From contig NC_134015.1 in the NCBI RefSeq assembly GCF_040712315.1, positions 23,747,614 to 23,811,613 on the forward strand: a DNA stretch of 64,000 bases, read 5' to 3'. Below, one piece after another: positions 60,601 through 64,000 of this stretch. How positions within the stretch are numbered: position 1 is the first letter of the stretch; each line of letters begins with the position of its first letter. Both the position numbers and the translations under genes were made by a program. The stretch comes from Castanea sativa (Eukaryota > Streptophyta > Magnoliopsida > Fagales > Fagaceae). Below the pieces are notes generated by a model. That model was not told where the DNA came from, made no database searches, and saw only the letters and a program-made list of their open reading frames with translations.

Positions 60601-62882
60601 TTGGGATATAGAGTGAGAGACAGAAGAGAGAAAGAGAAAGTGGAATCAAATAGAAATTAACATGATTTTCCCTGACAACCTATGTAAACAGCAAAAAAGT
60701 CTTGAGCAGCTATATCTTTATTGTCTCGAACTGTGTGTTATAATGAGCCCATTGGGAGTATATGTAAGGAGACTAATTCTAGGGTTAATTACTTGCACTA
60801 CAAGGATTAGGATCTCTTTACTTGCACTACTACAAATAGGTCCCAGTACATTGAATCTAGACTAGTTACAACGAGCTTGGGCCTTGGGCTTGATATCTCT
60901 GATTGTAGCCTTTTGGCTTTTTGGTGTTGTGGAGTTGGACATAGTTCTCAATGACTGAAACATGTTAATCTCTTCCATTATTCCTTTCTTATTTTCTCTT
61001 TATTTTCTATAATATTTCAAAAGTTGACAGTTATATTGCAAATAGTTGTCATATTTTTGCTTAAGGCGGTGCTTAATTTCATTATGAATATTACTGCTTC
61101 TTTTTCTATCATGTAGAAGTCAGCACATTTATAAGAAAGGTAAATGGGATATGTGTTAGTTCACATTTTGTTAATGGAGCTTTAGCATGCAAGTCATCCC
61201 TTGGTGTCAGGTCAGTCGAACTACCTAATTTTGGGATAGAGGGGCACAGCATTGTAATAAAAAAGAGTAGCTAATTTAGTTTTATGTCCCCTGTTGTAAA
61301 GTAAGTACTGGTTACATAGAACGTCTAAGATGGTTAATATACTCGTTTTTAGAAATCACGGGGATAGTCAAAGATAATATCCAAGGGAAGTTTCTAGCAA
61401 ACATGGGTATTTGACATACATAGAATTAATGTAACATAGGAACAAAGCAAAAAATCACTTTATAGTGCTAGTAATACTGTAATACTATGACCATGTTCCC
61501 CTTCTATGTTACAAAAAGTGATTTTTGTAGTGTGCAGTGGCAATATTGTCCGGAACTATGTACTGTATGCAGCTGATACTCAAATTATTAATTTCAAATA
61601 TCCATTGAAGTTCAGAATATGGCAGTAATGTTGGATTGTGTGGAGCCACCATAATATGGCAGAGTGATGATAACTGTTGGAAGACATGGTGCAATGTATC
61701 ACAAAAATAGACATGAATGGATCATGCAGATATGATATTTTTGAAATTGTTTTAATTAGTCACTTCTGCTAGGTGCAACTTTTCTGATATTGAGAGCCAC
61801 GTACTTAACAAGACATGATGTTATTGAATACATCCTGGATACGTGATGACTATCAGGGGCTTAGGTCTATCTATTGATACTGTGGTGTCTTTCTCTTGTA
61901 TCATGAGTTCCTTCTGAGTCAAAGTAAAGAATAAAGACGGGCATATGTTTGTGAAGACAAAAAAGAATGCATAAAGGGTATTCATGGCTGTCTTCCTGAT
62001 TTCTACTTCTTTTTAAGAAGTGTAATTCGTACTTTGAAAAAGAACTGCAGTGGTTTTTGTTGTTTTGACACTTTAATGGTAAATGCATGTCTTCATCTTT
62101 AGCTAGCCTCATAAGATGAGTTTGGGATGCCCAACATTCGGACAGAATTTGTTATACTTGATGCAATTCTATGTTATGGAATTGCAGGAATTGAAACGAT
62201 TCCCAACACTTCAATCTGACATAGCAGCTGCTGCAACAGAATCGTTGGAAAGATTTCGCGATGAAAGTCGGAAAACAGTTCTGCGGCTGGTGGATATGGA
62301 ATCTAGCTACCTGACAGTGGAATTTTTCCGGAAGCTTCATCTTGAACCAGAGAAACCTTCAAACCCACCAAGCGGCCCAAATACGGACCGTTACTCAGAT
62401 AATCATTTCCGGAAGATTGGTATGCTATCTTCTGCTAGTTTTGGCTAAGGTCCTCATTTAAGTGATTGGTTTAGTGTGGCTCAGTTTTCAATTGTTCAGA
62501 GTTGGGTGTGTTAGTGTTTGTTGCGTGTTAATATGGTTCCAGACTTATATTTCAGTTTCATTTAGGATTTAATTATTTATTTATTTTGATGAAATTTGGG
62601 ATTTAAATTTTGATACATGTTTAAGTATATTGTCAAGATCCAAGTTGTATGGTAAAATATTGATCATTTATCATGATTAAATTCTACTATAAAGGAAAGA
62701 AATACATGTCAATTGCTGACATATACTCTGTAATTTCTTCAGGTTCAAATGTCAACGCTTACATTAATATGGTTTGTGATTCACTGAAAAATTCAATTCC
62801 CAAAGCTGTGGTCTATTGTCAAGTTCGAGAGGCCAAGAGATCACTGCTCAACAACTTCTACGCTCACGTTGGCCGGAGGGAG
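46820..62882 (+). CDS. DRP1C: Dynamin-related protein 1 (DRP1C-like), 3'-partial
   Basis: Large GTPase that assembles on membranes and helps pinch clathrin-coated vesicles at the plasma membrane and cell plate. Exons: 46820-46951, 47058-47121, 47727-47831, 49725-49826, 51489-51539, 51656-51717, 53685-53775, 53889-53953, 54176-54370, 54509-54628, 54856-54926, 55969-56194, 57644-57694, 62188-62419 and 62743-62882. All are joined by GT-AG introns and total 569 codons in frame. GTPase motifs: P-loop GGQSSGKSS (residues 42-50), switch T69, DLPG 142-145, TKLD 211-214 and NRSQ 242-245. The middle domain follows, then the start of the GED ([20 protein letters not shown]). There is no PH or proline-rich domain, as in DRP1. 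About 41 C-terminal residues lie right of the window. DRP1C is preferred over DRP1A/E because of the N-terminus [16 protein letters not shown] and [20 protein letters not shown]. Confidence 0.95.
48536..48600 (-). mobile_element. Truncated SINE fragment (DRP1 intron 3)
   Basis: TTTTATTGGTAAGTTATGGA then GCCATTTGAACCC matches the tail part of the SINEs at 48991, 49534 and 55351, then runs into an AT/GT microsatellite (48592-48640). Confidence 0.4.
48592..48640. repeat. (TA)n(TG)n microsatellite
   Basis: About ten TA units, a TATG transition, then about nine TG units. Confidence 0.9.
48991..49098 (-). mobile_element. tRNA-derived SINE, antisense in DRP1 intron 3 (copy 1)
   Basis: On the minus strand it begins GCCAAAGAGCTCAATCTCAA, has a tRNA-like A box (TCTCAACTGG), a decayed B box, and ends TGTGTAACTTACCAATAATA. 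It shares both ends with copies 2 and 3. Confidence 0.65.
49534..49623 (-). mobile_element. tRNA-derived SINE, antisense in DRP1 intron 3 (copy 2)
   Basis: Minus strand: GCCAATGAGCTCTACAGCTC, A box CAGCTCAAGTGG, B-box region GCGCAAGACCC, tail GTGTAACTTACCAATAAAAA. The polymerase III box arrangement marks a SINE. Confidence 0.7.
50536..50770 (+). repeat. LTR-like repeat remnants (DRP1 intron 4)
   Basis: GTTGGAATAATGATTAAATG followed by ATTCACTATTTCCTAATAAC and CTTAATTTTTGGGATTAGC recurs in decayed form about 150 bp later (GTGAGAATACTGATTAAAAG). Related units lie at 57074-57370 and, inverted, at 57840-58230. They look like ends of a Copia-type LTR, but no coding region is attached. Confidence 0.5.
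51058..51318 (-). mobile_element. L1 LINE 3' end, 5'-truncated, in DRP1 intron 4
   Basis: On the minus strand one frame reads [20 protein letters not shown] and then EWARCWG and [12 protein letters not shown] followed by stop, the usual C-terminus of plant L1 ORF2. The tail contains ATTCTTATTACTTATCAAAA. AGAAGCATAAAT before it (about 51046-51057) and AGAACATAAAAT after it (51319-51330) are probably the target duplication. Antisense to DRP1. Confidence 0.72.
51750..52047 (+). mobile_element. Solo LTR-like copy in DRP1 intron 6
   Basis: Shares block order with the LTRs at 59219 and 60587: GAAGAGAAAGC, a TTCAGCCTTGTCGGCCTATG block, GGAGGAAACC, a TATATATAG stretch, GTAGGAGACTTGACTTGCAC, GGGCTTGGGCCT, and an ending ATATCTCTAACA. 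No internal region accompanies it. Confidence 0.6.
52048..53684. other. Rest of DRP1 intron 6
   Basis: No element with supported ends and no coding frame identified. Composition is mixed. Confidence 0.4.
54681..54804 (-). mobile_element. tRNA-derived SINE, second type, antisense in DRP1 intron 10
   Basis: Minus strand: TTGGCCCCAAAGTAGTTTAA, A box TAGTTTAATCGG, B box AGTTCGAATATCC about 40 bp later, and a tail ending ACTTATCAATAAATAAATAA. The intact Pol III box pair is good evidence. It accounts for more than half of this 227-bp intron. Confidence 0.7.
55351..55453 (-). mobile_element. tRNA-derived SINE, antisense in DRP1 intron 11 (copy 3)
   Basis: Minus strand: GCCAACGAGCTCTAGCTCAA, A box TAGCTCAAATGG, B box GGTTCAAGATCC, tail TGTAACTTACCAATAAAAAT. 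Flanks TATTCCTTGGCCTTTTA (55334-55350) and TATACCTTGGTCCTTTGA (55454-55471) match as a diverged target duplication. Confidence 0.78.
57074..57370 (+). repeat. LTR-like tandem units, period about 193 bp (DRP1 intron 12)
   Basis: GTGTCAGAATAATAGTTAAG at 57076 and GTATCAGAATAATGATTAAG near 57270 begin two units that continue TTCACAATTTCTC...AGCTTAGGCTTTTGG. They belong to the repeat type at 50536-50770. GGGTCCCACTC and GGGCCCACAT lie between the units. Confidence 0.55.
57840..58230 (-). repeat. Inverted copies of the LTR-like repeat (DRP1 intron 13)
   Basis: Three times the sequence reads, on the minus strand, GTTAGAATAATGGTTAAATG-like followed by ATTAAATTC and CTTAAG...TTTTGGGA (near 57860-57900, 57960-58035 and 58165-58230). 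Orientation is opposite to the units at 50536 and 57074. Confidence 0.55.
58229..59200 (+). mobile_element. Short LTR element (TRIM-like) in DRP1 intron 13
   Basis: Two direct repeats of about 225 bp (58229-58455 and 58973-59200) share TATGATTCA, CAAACCATGAAGACTAAATC, TATATTGATATG and TTATAAATATG. The second is preceded by ACTTGAGGGGTGG, a polypurine-tract-like motif. A degenerate tRNA-Met-type site, CGGTATTAAAG, lies near 58497. The roughly 515-bp interior encodes nothing. This is the layout of a non-coding TRIM-type LTR element. Confidence 0.6.
59219..60900 (+). mobile_element. Non-autonomous LTR element with nested hAT (DRP1 intron 13)
   Basis: The left repeat (59219 to about 60145, without the nested hAT about 325 bp) and right repeat (60587-60900) share [70 protein letters not shown](T/C)AGTACATTGAATC and GGGCTTGATATC. 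The interior of about 440 bp has no gag/pol. Copies also occur as a solo LTR at 51750-52047. Confidence 0.72.
59362..59964 (+). mobile_element. GC-rich hAT-type element, copy 2
   Basis: An exact 8-bp duplication CTTACAAC (59354-59361 and 59965-59972) flanks it. Ends CTGGGATGCACGG and complement CTATGAAGCACGG form the inverted repeat. The first 280 bp are extremely GC-rich with GCCGACTCG and GGCCGATTCGG repeats. The tail carries CCCGCACCCGTACCC repeats. The middle is AT-rich. It is homologous to the inverted copy at 27539-28059. Frames inside are compositional; no transposase. Confidence 0.87.
60901..62187. other. Rest of DRP1 intron 13
   Basis: No element with supported ends, no coding frame. 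A stretch near 61425-61530 repeats AAAAATCACTTT/AAAGTGATTTTT as an inverted pair. Confidence 0.4.
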
Positions 62883-64000
62883 GTAAAGTTTTCATATTGT
62901 ACTCTAAATGCTTGTGTGCCTCATACTTATTCTCTCTCCCCTCTGAAAGTAAAGGTTCATTGAATGATTTTTCATGAGGGTATGTACTTAGGATATTAAG
63001 ATTGATTATAACTACTAGGAAAATTAAATGAGAAAGTTATACTTGAACAATTTGAACCTAATTTTTATTTATTAATAATTTGTCCAAGTATCTGAAGAAA
63101 TAATTATGAATAAATGTTCAACAAACTCTTTTACATACCTATCAAAAAACAAACTCTTTTACATTAATGAATAACATCTGGTAAGTTTGTTATCTTCTTC
63201 CTGCTCACCCCTCTTTTGAAAAACTTGTTGATACATTTTCCAATTTATTGTGAATAATTTCTGATACCATCCTCTAGCTTGTGTGGTTTGTCATGTATTA
63301 TTTTATTTCTTTAAAAAAAAAAAATTCATCAAGAAAATAGGACTGTAAAACATTTATTCCCAAACATGAAATAATGAAGACCGTGAACAGCAATTGGACT
63401 TGCAACTGGCTTAGATGTTTCAGGAATTAAGAGATTTAAATAAGCACATGGACCCTCTATAATGAATGACTTAGATCTTTCTATTACAGGAAATGTAAAA
63501 ACCAGCAGGTGTATTGTATATGGGCTTTTATTTTTTATTTTTTATTTTAAAATTTAAAATTTATCTATTATCCATATAGGATTCTAGTTTTTATGAAAAA
63601 AAAAAAGAATTAGTATTTTAGTTTTTACATATAAAAAAAATGATATTAACTAAAGAATAAACTATAATAGATTGTTCTCACATTGATCAGGCATCAACCA
63701 GTTTTTCATGCGTTATGTGCAAATCAAAACTGTTAAAATAACTCTACAAATGGTAAATGTAGACATCTCCCAAATTTGATATGCATTAATGGAGCCAAAC
63801 CATTTCTTTTCACTTGAATTTGAATGGTGGCTAACAATGTATGAATGGTGAAAATAAGGCATCCATTTTCTAAAGAAAAATAGTAATAATTTCATATTTT
63901 TTACTTGTTAACCTTTAGATAATAACTCTTAACCTATGTCATATTTTTTCATAGTATACTACCAGTGTAGCGATAATGGATGCTGCATCATTAATTTTCA
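62883..64000 (+). other. DRP1 intron 15, incomplete
   Basis: Begins with the donor GTAAAG at 62883. The remaining coding exon of the GED is not found before the right edge, so the intron is at least 1118 bp. Confidence 0.7.

Noticed and set aside
46820..62882. Classical dynamin with PH domain (DRP2)
   Set aside because: GTPase and middle domains run directly toward the GED without PH or proline-rich regions; sequence matches DRP1.
37296..62882. Functional gene cluster of MAP70 and DRP1
   Set aside because: Adjacent co-directional genes are common in plants; nothing in the sequence shows co-regulation.

Overview
This is a nuclear chromosomal window from a flowering plant, most likely a woody eudicot. 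The evidence is two spliced plant-only genes with GT-AG introns, L1- and RTE-type LINEs, tRNA-derived SINEs, and many PIF/Harbinger, hAT and Mutator-type small elements. The repeat style resembles Fagales such as oak or chestnut, but that is an impression, not a demonstrated assignment. There are no bacterial operons and no CRISPR array.

Layout. 1-700 is a decayed minus-strand pentatricopeptide-repeat (PPR) gene. 921-1526 is a PIF/Harbinger-like miniature element. About 1681-9270 is a dead L1-type LINE. Its ORF1 is interrupted by a 1.06 kb hAT-type element with an 8-bp target duplication, and its reverse transcriptase carries a later 213-bp tandem duplication. 9.3-36.8 kb is gene-poor. It holds four elements sharing GAGCATYCACA-type termini with 3-bp TWA duplications, hAT elements at 20084-20997, 27539-28059 and probably 30159-31437, a 1.27 kb Mutator-like element at 21690-22956 and two small Mutator-like MITEs. 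It also has LTR-like debris, a 42-bp minisatellite, and tandem repeats of about 226 bp and about 100 bp.

Two intact genes follow, both on the + strand. MAP70 (37296-44838) has eleven coding exons encoding a 632-residue microtubule-associated coiled-coil protein. A dynamin-related protein of the DRP1 group, closest to DRP1C, begins at 46820. Fifteen exons (569 codons) lie in the window; the last exon, about 41 codons, lies beyond the right edge. MAP70 organises cortical microtubules. DRP1 is a GTPase of clathrin-dependent endocytosis and cell-plate formation. Both act at the cell cortex, but their adjacency does not by itself imply a functional link.

The introns of both genes have absorbed many retroelements: an RTE LINE tail, a truncated L1 tail, at least four SINE copies, a short LTR element, and a second LTR element with a GC-rich hAT copy nested in its left repeat. 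I found no convincing new biological system. The strongest leads are a duplicated terminal splice acceptor in MAP70 that offers a second C-terminus, and several small transposon families that can be defined here by target duplications.
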